Shown here piece by piece: positions 18,818 to 26,646 of a DNA stretch of 64,000 nt. The translations under genes were made by a program, and so were the position numbers. This stretch comes from Serratia liquefaciens ATCC 27592 (lineage in GTDB: Bacteria; Pseudomonadota; Gammaproteobacteria; Enterobacterales; Enterobacteriaceae). The notes below the pieces were generated by a model, which was given only the letters and a program-made list of their open reading frames with translations, had not been told where the DNA came from and did no database searches. Where the stretch lies: contig NC_021741.1 in NCBI RefSeq assembly GCF_000422085.1, positions 1,798,001 to 1,862,000 of the forward strand. Reading direction: 5' to 3'. Position 1 is the first letter of the stretch. Every line of letters starts with the position of its first letter.

Positions 18818-18893
18818 GGGTGGTGAGCTCCGTCGGTAGAGCAGTTGACTCTCAAGCAACGGGGCACAGGTTCGAACCCTGTACGACCCACTA
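18818..18893 (+). tRNA. Degenerate lysine-type tRNA with CTC anticodon (possible pseudo-tRNA)
   Basis: A full cloverleaf can be drawn: acceptor GGGTGGT/ACGACCC, D arm GCTC/GAGC, anticodon stem GTTGA/GCAAC, T arm ACAGG/CCTGT with TTCGAAC loop. Overall it resembles tRNA-Lys(TTT), but the anticodon (18851-18853) is CTC, which would read GAG. Faults are a G-G clash at 5-68, A-G at 31-39, loss of conserved U8 (G) and A14 (C), and CTA rather than CCA at the 3' end. The altered T stem remains fully paired. Either a decaying tRNA or a divergent one; its function is doubtful. Confidence 0.55.
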
Positions 18894-19116
18894 ACAAATC
18901 AGATGGTTAGCGATGATTTTTATCTTCTGACTTTTCCGGTGAGAGCAGATTTGGGACGCGCTTCGCAGAAATCACATCAATTCAGCCTGAATGTTCAGTT
19001 GAGTGATCTGGCGCAAGTTAGGCCTGACTCTATCTATTTATCGAGACACTACGGCGCTTATTCCCTGCAAAATTGATAATGGAACTTTTAAAGGGATAAA
19101 TCTGCTTACGCAGGGG

Positions 19117-19941
19117 TCAGGGCGTATCAATTAAGTGAATGTGCTCACGGCTTTCATGGAATAACCGCCGACAAAGAATACGGTAACAGTCTCGGTCGAA
19201 CTCATCGGCCGGGAAACTGAGTTTTTCGGCGGCAGACAGCGTCGGTGCCGTACCGAGGTAGAACCAGTTGCTGATGACATGAAAAGCTTTAAGTGGCCCT
19301 TGTCGTTCCTCGATCGCGATCCTTCCGGGGAATGGCCAGTGCCGCACCTGGGCCTGCTCCAGGGCGCTAAGCAGCCTGCTCTGGTGCGCTTGTGGGGTCT
19401 CTTTACCGCAGCATACTCCCGCGCATTTGCCTAATTGATGGCGAAAGCAGGGTTGTCCGGGGCGTCCTTTTTCAATATCCAGGTACGTCAGGCAGAGCTG
19501 CTCTCGATCGGCAATGTCGATCAGAAAATCGACGGCCGCCGCACGCCGCAGAAACAGGCCGTACAAGTTAGGCGTCCGGGAAAAGTCTAGCGCATCGCTG
19601 TATACGATTCGCGTTTGGGAGCCCTGTACCTGCAGCGCGCATAGCCGGCGGATTTTACGCAGCCGCTTGTTGTAGAGCGGGCTTTGCTGTTTCACCAGGG
19701 AGGATTCAAGCAGCAGCGCACCAATCTCCCCCACGGTTTCGATGCAGGTTATGCGGCGGGTGGCGGCAAGCAACCGAGCTTCGCGCGGATTGCGTAGATG
19801 AGACTGAACGCGGCGGCGAATGTTGACGCTCTTGCCTATGTAGAGGGGATGGGCGCCGTTGTCGCCGTGAAAGAAATAAACCCCGCAGCTCTGCGGCAGG
19901 TTGGCGACCTCACCGGTCAGATGTTCAGGGTATTGATACAT
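19117..19941 (-). CDS. cho: UvrC-like excinuclease Cho
   Basis: 274 residues. The N-terminal GIY-YIG nuclease domain (about residues 15-95) shows CGVYFFHGDN and PLYIGKSVNIRRRVQSHL, and is followed by a short cysteine-containing segment (CFRHQLGKCAGVCC) as in Cho and UvrC. It lacks the UvrC C-terminal half. Cho makes the 3' incision at bulky lesions that UvrC handles poorly. No convincing LexA box is visible upstream, although E. coli cho is SOS-induced. Confidence 0.9.
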   Translation of the reverse strand: MYQYPEHLTGEVANLPQSCGVYFFHGDNGAHPLYIGKSVNIRRRVQSHLRNPREARLLAATRRITCIETVGEIGALLLESSLVKQQSPLYNKRLRKIRRLCALQVQGSQTRIVYSDALDFSRTPNLYGLFLRRAAAVDFLIDIADREQLCLTYLDIEKGRPGQPCFRHQLGKCAGVCCGKETPQAHQSRLLSALEQAQVRHWPFPGRIAIEERQGPLKAFHVISNWFYLGTAPTLSAAEKLSFPADEFDRDCYRILCRRLFHESREHIHLIDTP

Positions 19942-20090
19942 GGATTATCAGAAACTCACTGCTTATAGGGAAGTGGGGTATCACGCCAATGATAATATTT
20001 TCTTATTATAATTCACAGCCGGCTTTCAGCTAACGCTAAGAGTTGAGATTTGTTATCATTTGCGAAAATTTTTTCTATAGGGAGATAGAG

Positions 20091-20291
20091 ATGCGTAAAG
20101 CGTTAATAATGGCTCTGGGTGTGATGGTACTGTCAGGCTGTGCGGGGCAACAGGACGACTACGAGTCGCGTAACAAGGCCTCTGCAGACCAGGCCGGTGG
20201 CAAAGAGTGGAAGGCATTCGTTGCGCCTTTATCCGTCAAAACACAATCGCCGGGCGAGCGAGAAATGAAGCGCGCAACCCGGCAGAACTGA
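20091..20291 (+). CDS. Small lipoprotein
   Basis: 66 residues beginning MRKALIMALG, with a lipobox LSGC (cysteine at residue 17) and AGGGAGA 6-9 bases before the ATG. The mature part is short, hydrophilic and rich in charged residues, ending in KRATRQN. It is probably anchored to the outer membrane since no aspartate follows the lipid cysteine. Function unknown. It has its own terminator, so it is not co-transcribed with the TolA-like lipoprotein. Confidence 0.75.
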   Translation: MRKALIMALGVMVLSGCAGQQDDYESRNKASADQAGGKEWKAFVAPLSVKTQSPGEREMKRATRQN

Positions 20292-20300
20292 TTTACGATA

Positions 20301-20324
20301 AAGCCCACTTGCGTGGGCTTTTTG
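20301..20324 (+). terminator. Rho-independent terminator
   Basis: AAGCCCAC / GTGGGCTT stem with loop TTGC followed by TTTGC, 10 bp after the small lipoprotein stop. Confidence 0.8.
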
Positions 20325-20381
20325 CATTCTGAACAGGCACCCGTCAACAGCGGATAGGGCGGTTCTAAAAGGAAGGGAATC

Positions 20382-20825
20382 ATGAGAAAAGTTAATTCAG
20401 GATCGGAAACTCGCCTGTCGGCAGTATTGCTCGTTATCGCAACGCTGTTGTTAGCAGGCTGCTCGGGGACGGACACTGCGGCTAAACCTGAGGTATCTGG
20501 AGGCGAAGTCGATGACCTTTTCGCAGGATTGCAAGGTAAAACGGCGCCAGCACCTGGGCAAGAGATCAACCGATATATCGCGCAGATCGCAGCGGCTATT
20601 CAACGTCATTTTCAATATGACAGCGTCTACGCCGGCAAGGAATGCTCATTACGACTCAAGTTGGCTCCGGATGGCATGCTGTTAGATGTCCGGGCTGAAG
20701 GCGGTGATCCCGCACTTTGCCGTGCGGCTGTAGTGGCAACCGCAAATGCCAGCTTTCCCAAACCCCCGACACCGGCGGTTTACGCTGTGGTTAAGAATGC
20801 CGCGTTGGAATTCCGTCCTCAATAA
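20382..20825 (+). CDS. Lipoprotein carrying a free-standing TolA C-terminal domain
   Basis: 147 residues. The N-terminus is a lipoprotein signal ending at LLAGC (cysteine near residue 27). Residues about 60-147 match domain III of TolA, with EINRYIAQIAAAIQ, KLAPDGMLLD, EGGDPALC and PKPPTPAVY blocks and the two cysteines of the domain. TolA's own transmembrane anchor and long helical domain II are absent. In TolA, domain III contacts TolB and is the docking site for group A colicins and filamentous-phage g3p. A lipid-anchored copy could interact with the Tol-Pal system or compete for such ligands; neither is shown. It is monocistronic and convergent with a DedA gene. Confidence 0.85.
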   Translation: MRKVNSGSETRLSAVLLVIATLLLAGCSGTDTAAKPEVSGGEVDDLFAGLQGKTAPAPGQEINRYIAQIAAAIQRHFQYDSVYAGKECSLRLKLAPDGMLLDVRAEGGDPALCRAAVVATANASFPKPPTPAVYAVVKNAALEFRPQ

Positions 20826-20838
20826 TCGAGAGCGACCA

Positions 20839-21333
20839 TTAAAACAGCTGACCGACGGACATCAGAGCCACGGCCCACACCCCGGCAGACAGCGCACTGG
20901 CGCAATAGACCTGCTTGCGCGGCAGGGCAATCATGCCGGCAACCAATGGCACGGTATAGCGCATTACGGCCAGAAAGCGCGATATAAACAGCAGCGGGAT
21001 CCCGTTGTTCTGTAATGCGGATTGCGCCTTGTTCACTGCGCCACGGTATCTGACCGGCAGCCAATTCCCACTTTGGCGCTTTTGAAGCCATGCGCCGCAA
21101 TGGAAAGACAAAACGGAGCCGAACAGGGCACCCAGGGTTATCGCCGCCCAGACATGTGCATCGGCCAACACCGGCTTGCCGGCGACAATGCCTAACATCA
21201 ACGTCACCGATGCGGGCGGCAGAACCGAAGAAATGAAAATGACCGACTTGCCCAATGCAAACAGAAAAATAAGCAGCAACAGGAGACCGGGCTCCGGGCC
21301 GTATTTGGCGATAATAGCGGTTAATGTCTCCAT
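20839..21333 (-). CDS. DedA-family inner-membrane protein
   Basis: 164 residues with the DedA/SNARE-associated fold. It shows re-entrant hydrophobic segments, the family arginine motif (ISRFLAVMRYTVPLVAGMI) at about residues 115-133, and an N-terminal ESxLPP-like block (SSVLPPASVTLMLG). DedA proteins are implicated in lipid carrier flipping and envelope homeostasis. The protein is shorter than typical DedA members (about 200). It stands alone on the minus strand. Confidence 0.85.
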   Translation of the reverse strand: METLTAIIAKYGPEPGLLLLLIFLFALGKSVIFISSVLPPASVTLMLGIVAGKPVLADAHVWAAITLGALFGSVLSFHCGAWLQKRQSGNWLPVRYRGAVNKAQSALQNNGIPLLFISRFLAVMRYTVPLVAGMIALPRKQVYCASALSAGVWAVALMSVGQLF

Positions 21334-21414
21334 GGATGACCCCCAGAAAATGTAGGGTCAGTGTCTCATTCACCGCTTCAATATAAGCTAAATCGAATGG
21401 GCTTCAGCCCAGGC

Positions 21415-22728
21415 TTACCCACTCACCTGAGCCTGACGCTCGGCGCTCTGCGTAGCCCACCCTTTGAGTGCAAAAATCAGCGCGGCGCACAGCAAAGAGA
21501 AAATTGCCAGTACGATCAGGCCGGCATGCGGGCTATCGAAGCGCAGTTCTGCCTCGGTGCGGATTAGCGGTGCCAGGAAACTGAACAGTGCACCCAGCGT
21601 GGTGCAAAAACCGATGCCGGCCGCCAGTGCCGGGCCTGAAAGTATCTGCGCCGGTAAGGTCCAGAATATCGGCTGCACCGCCAGGAAGCTGACGGCGCAA
21701 AAGCACAACGCAATAATGGCAACAGTCGGTCCGGCATAGGACGAAACAACCAATCCCAGTGCGGCAATCACCATGCAGCCGATGGCGATGGGCAAGCGGC
21801 GGGAGGTTTTGCGGTCGGCATAACGCGGGATGTAATAGACCCCAAATGCAGAAACGGCCCAGGGAATTGCCGCTACCAGCGATGCCTTAAACCCGATATT
21901 GGTGCCCATCAGCGAGGCCACCTGCGAGGGCAGGAAAAACAACAGGCCATACACGCCGACCTGAATGGTGCCGTAAATAAAAGCCAGGTGCCAAACCTTG
22001 GAATTTTTCAACGCCTCTTTCACGCTGCTGGCCTCGGTATTTGTTTGCTCCAGGGCCAACTGTGCCACCAACGCCTGCTTCTCTTCCGGGTTAAGAAATC
22101 GCGCCTTGCCCGGGCTGTCGTCAAGATAGAAATAGGCGAAGATCCCCAACACGACGGCCGGTAAACCTTCCAGAACAAACATCCAGAACCAACCTGGCTG
22201 CCCCAGCACGCCGTGCATTTCGAGCAACGCGCCAGAAATGGGCGAGCCCAGGGTCAAGGCCGCAGGAACCCCGAGGACAAAGATACCTATCACTGAGGCT
22301 CGAACCTTATTGGGAAAATAAAGGGAAGCCAGCAACAGGATACCCGGGTAGAAGCCAGCCTCGGCCAACCCCAACAGGAAGCGCAAGGCGATAAATTGAT
22401 ATTCGTTGCTGACGAAACCGGTGCAGGCGGACAAGGCCCCCCACACTGCCGTGGTGGCGCTAAGCCAGACTTTTGCCCCTAGTTTGTTCATCATCAGGTT
22501 GGCTGGAATGCCGAAGATGGCGTAAGCCGCGAAGAAAATCCCTGCACCCAATGCGAAGGCGGATTGCGACAGGCCAATATTCACCGACATTGCCTCCTTG
22601 GCAAAGCCTACGTTTACCCGATCGATAAAGGCGACGAAATACAGAGAGAACATCAGGGGGATTAATCTGCGCCACGTTTTTTTAATCGCTGAATTGAGCG
22701 CGGAACTGGTGTTGGTCGTATTACTCAC
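21415..22728 (-). CDS. MFS transporter, anion:cation symporter (ACS) family
   Basis: 437 residues with 12 predicted membrane segments. The first loop motif (FIDRVNVGFAKEAM) and the overall length match the ACS family of sugar acid, tartrate and phthalate importers. The substrate is unknown. It is monocistronic, 405 bp from the next gene. Confidence 0.88.
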   Translation of the reverse strand: MSNTTNTSSALNSAIKKTWRRLIPLMFSLYFVAFIDRVNVGFAKEAMSVNIGLSQSAFALGAGIFFAAYAIFGIPANLMMNKLGAKVWLSATTAVWGALSACTGFVSNEYQFIALRFLLGLAEAGFYPGILLLASLYFPNKVRASVIGIFVLGVPAALTLGSPISGALLEMHGVLGQPGWFWMFVLEGLPAVVLGIFAYFYLDDSPGKARFLNPEEKQALVAQLALEQTNTEASSVKEALKNSKVWHLAFIYGTIQVGVYGLLFFLPSQVASLMGTNIGFKASLVAAIPWAVSAFGVYYIPRYADRKTSRRLPIAIGCMVIAALGLVVSSYAGPTVAIIALCFCAVSFLAVQPIFWTLPAQILSGPALAAGIGFCTTLGALFSFLAPLIRTEAELRFDSPHAGLIVLAIFSLLCAALIFALKGWATQSAERQAQVSG

Positions 22729-23133
22729 GGGGCTACCCTCTCAAACAGGTTAAACAACTGGGGCCGGCGGCGTAACGCCGGCAGCTTGCCTGCACCTATT
22801 GCCACTGCGGAACATTCACCGTCGGTTTTCAGTTTTCACCCAAAGGTCTAAAGGACTAATGGTCAGGCCTTTGTGGGCAAAAAAAAGCAGCAATGCAGGC
22901 TATCCTGGCCTGTGCAGCCACGGAAAATCTGTTGGTAGAAACCAAAAATTGACAATTGGTTAACCTGAAATTCACACATGGCCGGTCGTGATTCAAGCCT
23001 GCTGATGAATATCTGTGCGCGTAATCACTGAATGACAAGCTTTGAATTATCACCGCGATTAATGAAGGCAAAGTCTGGTCTTCGAGGGTAGAGTGGCCAC
23101 CCATGACAGATAAATTGAAAGAGAAAAGACGCC
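22729..23133. other. Intergenic region between divergent MFS and monooxygenase-fold genes
   Basis: 405 bases with no supported gene. It must carry the two divergent promoters. I see no clear operator or RNA gene in it. Confidence 0.4.
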
Positions 23134-23433
23134 ATGCTAAAGGTGATTGCTGAAGATTTTATCAAGCACGACCGTATTGAAACGGTGTTGCCGCTGTATC
23201 GCGAATTGGTAGAGAAAACCCGTCAGGAGGCGCTGTGCCTCTCCTATGAGTTGTTGATTGACCATCAGGATCCGGGGCATTTTATTTTCGTTGAGGAGTG
23301 GCCCGATCGGGCAGCGTTGGACACGCATTGCCAAACCGAGCATTTCAAGCGCCTGGTGCCTTTAATCAATCAGCACCAGAGCAAGCCTTGTACCTTTTTG
23401 TTTATGCAGACTTTTCCCTCAGACGAAGGTTAA
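23134..23433 (+). CDS. Putative quinol monooxygenase (ABM domain)
   Basis: 99 residues forming a single antibiotic-biosynthesis-monooxygenase domain of the YgiN type. The family pattern is visible: ETVLPLYRELVEKTRQE, then FIFVEEWPDRAALDTHCQTEHFKRL with the conserved W, H and F residues. Such dimeric ferredoxin-fold proteins oxidise quinols or act on polyketide-like substrates without cofactor. It converges on the aminoketone-synthase operon with only a terminator between them. A functional link is possible but unproven. Confidence 0.85.
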   Translation: MLKVIAEDFIKHDRIETVLPLYRELVEKTRQEALCLSYELLIDHQDPGHFIFVEEWPDRAALDTHCQTEHFKRLVPLINQHQSKPCTFLFMQTFPSDEG

Positions 23434-23439
23434 CCAGGC

Positions 23440-23463
23440 AAAAAAATCCCCGCAGAGCGGGGT
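23440..23463 (-). terminator. Terminator of the ALAS-like operon
   Basis: CCCCGC / GCGGGG hairpin (loop AGA) at 23448-23462. In the minus direction it is followed by a run of seven Ts (ATTTTTTT). It ends the five-gene minus-strand operon, 76 bp after the crotonase stop. Confidence 0.8.
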
Positions 23464-23538
23464 CAATGGCTTCTCAATTGCGGTCTTGTAGTGATTAAAA
23501 ATTAGACTGCGAATGATTGCCATTCCCTCAGAATGCTC

Positions 23539-24258
23539 TTAAAAGACTTTTGCTGCCAACCGCACCTGATCTACCCAGCTTTGTTGGTAATCAAAGCTGG
23601 GGGCCTCATGTTGCGTCATCCCATGACGAACGATGGCTTTTACCGCCTGGGTAGCCAGTGGGTTCTTCTGGGCGATTTGCACGGCGATCAACCGTGCCTC
23701 TTCCAGAGCGCTTCCCTCGCTGATCCGCGAAATAACACCGTGCCGCCAGGCTTCCTCCACGCCTATGACGCGGCCGGTCAGTAACCAGTCGAGGGCGATA
23801 TAGGGGGAGATGCGCACCGGCAGGCGCGAACATCCGCCTTGTGCCGCAATCAGCCCCAGCCCGGTCTCCGGGAAACTGAATTGCGCATCCCGCCCGGCGA
23901 CGATCAGGTCACAGGCCAGCGCTATCTCGAACCCTCCGCCGAAGGCGATACCGTCCACGGCGGCGATAATCACCTTGGTGAGTCGGGCATGCACCAGGCC
24001 GGCAAAGCCATTCGGATCGACCACCGGAAGTTCGCCCTGCTGAAAGGCTTTGACGTCCATCCTGGCCGAGAACACCTGTGGCTGACCGGTCAACAGGATC
24101 ACCCGAACCTTTTCATCCTGCTCGGCCTGTTGCAGGTAGCGTTGGATCAGGCGAGCCATCGCCAAATTGATGGCGTTCTTTTTTTCCGGCCGGTTCAGGG
24201 TAATCACGGCGATGCCGTCCTGTTGTTCATACAGCACCGGTGGCGGCAGGTCAGTCAT
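23539..24258 (-). CDS. Enoyl-CoA hydratase/isomerase (crotonase) family protein
   Basis: 239 residues, last gene of the five-gene operon, overlapping the MFS gene by 8 bp. It has the crotonase fold with both catalytic glutamates in place (GGGFEIALACD and SFPETGLG). The oxyanion-hole segment usually reading AGAD is ARMD here (FSARMDVKAF near residue 65), so the usual glycine is missing. It most resembles PaaF-type hydratases of dicarboxyl-CoA substrates by eye. The likely role is hydration of, or dehydration to, an enoyl-CoA, in step with the adjacent dehydrogenase and thiolase. Confidence 0.88.
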   Translation of the reverse strand: MTDLPPPVLYEQQDGIAVITLNRPEKKNAINLAMARLIQRYLQQAEQDEKVRVILLTGQPQVFSARMDVKAFQQGELPVVDPNGFAGLVHARLTKVIIAAVDGIAFGGGFEIALACDLIVAGRDAQFSFPETGLGLIAAQGGCSRLPVRISPYIALDWLLTGRVIGVEEAWRHGVISRISEGSALEEARLIAVQIAQKNPLATQAVKAIVRHGMTQHEAPSFDYQQSWVDQVRLAAKVF

Positions 24259-25423
24259 GGCTTTTTTCTCCCTGGAAGAACACCAGCGTCAGCAGCAGGG
24301 CGATGGCGCCCAACGGCAACGAAAACAGCGGCAGGTAATAAGCGGGCAAGGTATACAGCGTCAGGCCGCCGAGCATGCCCCCCGCCGCAATGCCGGCATA
24401 CAGTACCGAGCTGTTCAGCGACACGGTCAGCGCGCCAAAACGTTTGGACAGCGACAGCAAGTGGTGCTGAATAGGCACCAGATACATCCAGCCGGTAATC
24501 CCCCATACCAGAAATATTGCCAGCACCCACCAGGGTGAGGTGACGTAAAAGGCCAGCAGGAACAATGAAAGGGTTTGAATCGACACGGAAAACAGCAGGA
24601 CAAATTTACTGCCGAAGGTATCGGTTAATAAACCGGAAACGAAATTGCCGATGACGGCCCCGATGCCGAACACCAGTAACGCGAGGGGCAAAATCGCCTC
24701 CGGGCCCAACTGAGTATTCTTCAGTAATACGCTCACATAGCTGTAAACAATGTGTTCGGAGCAGACGGCGAAGAAGGTGATCAGCAGCGTGGTCAGCACT
24801 GCCTTTTGTCGCAGTGGGGCCAACCGTTCTTTCAGCGAATGTTTCCCCGGCGCGGCGATAGCGTTCAGCGCCAGCGAAAGCCCCAGCAGCGCAACGGCAC
24901 CTAACAGGGCGATCAGCAGGAAGATCTCCCGCCAGCCGATCAGCTTGGCCAGGAAGGTGCCAAAGGGAATGCCCAGCGCGATAGCCAGCGTCATGCCGCC
25001 ATACACAATCGATATCGCCAGCCCGCGGCGTTTTTCCGCCACCAGCCCGACTGCGGCGGCGGCGGCCTGCGGCGTGTAGCAAGCCGCCCCCAGCGCCGCC
25101 AGTACGCGCCCCGCGGAGATTTGCAAAAAGCTGTCGGCATAGGCGCAAACCAGGTTACCGGCGATAAACAACACCAGTGCCAACTGCAAGATATGTTTGC
25201 GGTTGAGGTTGCCCAGCAGCCAGGCGGTCAGCGGAGCGAACACCATATAGGCCAGGGCGAAGACCGAGATTAACTGCCCCGCTTGCGCAGGGCTGACGGC
25301 AAAGGTGCCGGAAATCTCGTCAAGTATGCCGGCGACGATAAACGCATCGGTACCGATGGCAAAGGTGCCGGTCGCCATCAGACACAGCGTAAGAAAATGG
25401 CCGTTGTAGTCCGTCAACTTCAT
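24251..25423 (-). CDS. MFS exporter of the ALAS-like operon
   Basis: 390 residues, 12 predicted membrane segments, of the drug:H+ antiporter/arabinose-efflux (AraJ/Bcr-like) type. It shows FAIGTDAFIVAGIL in segment 1, GNLNRKHIL in the first loop and GAACYTPQAAAAAVGLV in segment 4. Its start overlaps the ALAS stop (ATGA), and its end overlaps the crotonase start. Position inside the biosynthetic operon suggests it exports the pathway product. Confidence 0.9.
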   Translation of the reverse strand: MKLTDYNGHFLTLCLMATGTFAIGTDAFIVAGILDEISGTFAVSPAQAGQLISVFALAYMVFAPLTAWLLGNLNRKHILQLALVLFIAGNLVCAYADSFLQISAGRVLAALGAACYTPQAAAAAVGLVAEKRRGLAISIVYGGMTLAIALGIPFGTFLAKLIGWREIFLLIALLGAVALLGLSLALNAIAAPGKHSLKERLAPLRQKAVLTTLLITFFAVCSEHIVYSYVSVLLKNTQLGPEAILPLALLVFGIGAVIGNFVSGLLTDTFGSKFVLLFSVSIQTLSLFLLAFYVTSPWWVLAIFLVWGITGWMYLVPIQHHLLSLSKRFGALTVSLNSSVLYAGIAAGGMLGGLTLYTLPAYYLPLFSLPLGAIALLLTLVFFQGEKSHD

Positions 25424-26631
25424 CCCGCTCTCCGTAACGCATTGGCGGCCCAGATTTTGCTTAGCGCCGCCAGGAAATATTCCACGTCCTCATGAGTATG
25501 GGCCGAGGTCGGCGTAACCCGCAAACGTTCGCTGCCGGCCGGCACCGTCGGGGCATTGACCGGTTGCACGTAAATATCGTACTCATCGAGCAGTTGTTTG
25601 CTGATGTGCTTGTTGCGGTGTGGATCGCCGACCAGCACCGGCAGAATATGGCTGTCCTCCGAGACCAGAGGAATACCGGCGGCACGCAGGCCGGATTTCA
25701 GGTGATCGATTATCGCCAGCAGATGTTTGCGTTGGTTGTCATGCTCAAGGTTGTATTTGAAGCTGGCCAGCGCCGCCGCCACCACCGGCGCGGGGGAGGA
25801 GGTGCTGAAGACGAACGCCGGTGCCCAACTGCGTACGGCTTCTACCACCGCGCGCGGTGCGGCGATATAGCCACCGGCAGCGCCGTAGGACTTACCAAAG
25901 CCCCCCTGAATAATGGTGATCTTGTCCAGCAGGCCCAGTTGCTCGGCATAACCCAAGCCCCGCTGGCCGTAAACGCCGGCGGAGTGGATTTCGTCCAGAT
26001 AGGTCAGCGCCTGATGTTTCTCCGCCAGCGCGACAATCTGTGCCAGCGGGGCAAAATCGCCGTCCATCGAATAGAGCGACTCGAAGGCGATCAGCTTGGG
26101 ACGCTGCGGATCGGCTTCTTGCAGCAGCTCGGCCAGGTGTGCAACGTCATTGTGGCGAAAGATTTTCTTCTCCGCCTTGCTGTAGCGAATGCCGTAAATC
26201 ATCGAAGCATGGTTCAGCTCATCAGAAAAGACGATCAGATTGGGAATGGCGTCGCACAGCGTCGAGAGCGTGGCGTCATTGGCTCCAAAGCCGGTGGTGA
26301 ACAACAGCGCGGACTCCTTGCCGTAGGCTTTGGCCAGCAAGCTTTCCAACTCGCTGTGGTAGATCGAAGTGCCGGAAATACTGCGTGCCCCGCAGGTACC
26401 CAGCCCGACACGGTTTACCGCCTCGGTGGTTGCCAGAATCACCTTGGGGTGATGGCTCATCGCCAGATAGTCATTGGAGCACCAGACGTTCAGACGGCGC
26501 TCACCCTGTTGCCCGTGGCTGGTGGCCCAGGGTTTATCCAGCACGCTGCGTTCCAGGTTGAGGAACTCGCGGAACCGGCCCTGTTTTTTGGTTTCGGCCA
26601 GTTTTTCTTCAAGAATGTTCAATACGCTCAT
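25420..26631 (-). CDS. 5-aminolevulinate synthase-like alpha-oxoamine synthase
   Basis: 403 residues, PLP enzyme condensing glycine (or another amino acid) with an acyl-CoA. It aligns by eye with alphaproteobacterial ALAS rather than Kbl, BioF or CqsA: VWCSNDYLAMSHHP, GANDATLSTL, KIFRHNDVAHL, LIAFESLYSMDGDF, LTYLDEIHSAGVYG, the lysine-bearing GGFGKSYGAAGGYIA, and VNAPTVPAGSERLRVTP. AAGGAA lies 8 bases before the start. Enterobacteria use the glutamyl-tRNA route to aminolevulinate, so this enzyme probably serves a special product. The acyl donor could be succinyl-CoA or a six-carbon dicarboxyl-CoA made by its neighbours (inference). Confidence 0.93.
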   Translation of the reverse strand: MSVLNILEEKLAETKKQGRFREFLNLERSVLDKPWATSHGQQGERRLNVWCSNDYLAMSHHPKVILATTEAVNRVGLGTCGARSISGTSIYHSELESLLAKAYGKESALLFTTGFGANDATLSTLCDAIPNLIVFSDELNHASMIYGIRYSKAEKKIFRHNDVAHLAELLQEADPQRPKLIAFESLYSMDGDFAPLAQIVALAEKHQALTYLDEIHSAGVYGQRGLGYAEQLGLLDKITIIQGGFGKSYGAAGGYIAAPRAVVEAVRSWAPAFVFSTSSPAPVVAAALASFKYNLEHDNQRKHLLAIIDHLKSGLRAAGIPLVSEDSHILPVLVGDPHRNKHISKQLLDEYDIYVQPVNAPTVPAGSERLRVTPTSAHTHEDVEYFLAALSKIWAANALRRAG

Positions 26632-26646
26632 ACGGAATTCCTTACA

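Noticed and set aside
20819-21373. 184-codon minus-strand frame overlapping the DedA gene
   Set aside because: Frame-shifted shadow of DedA; the 164-residue reading has the membrane segments and family motif.
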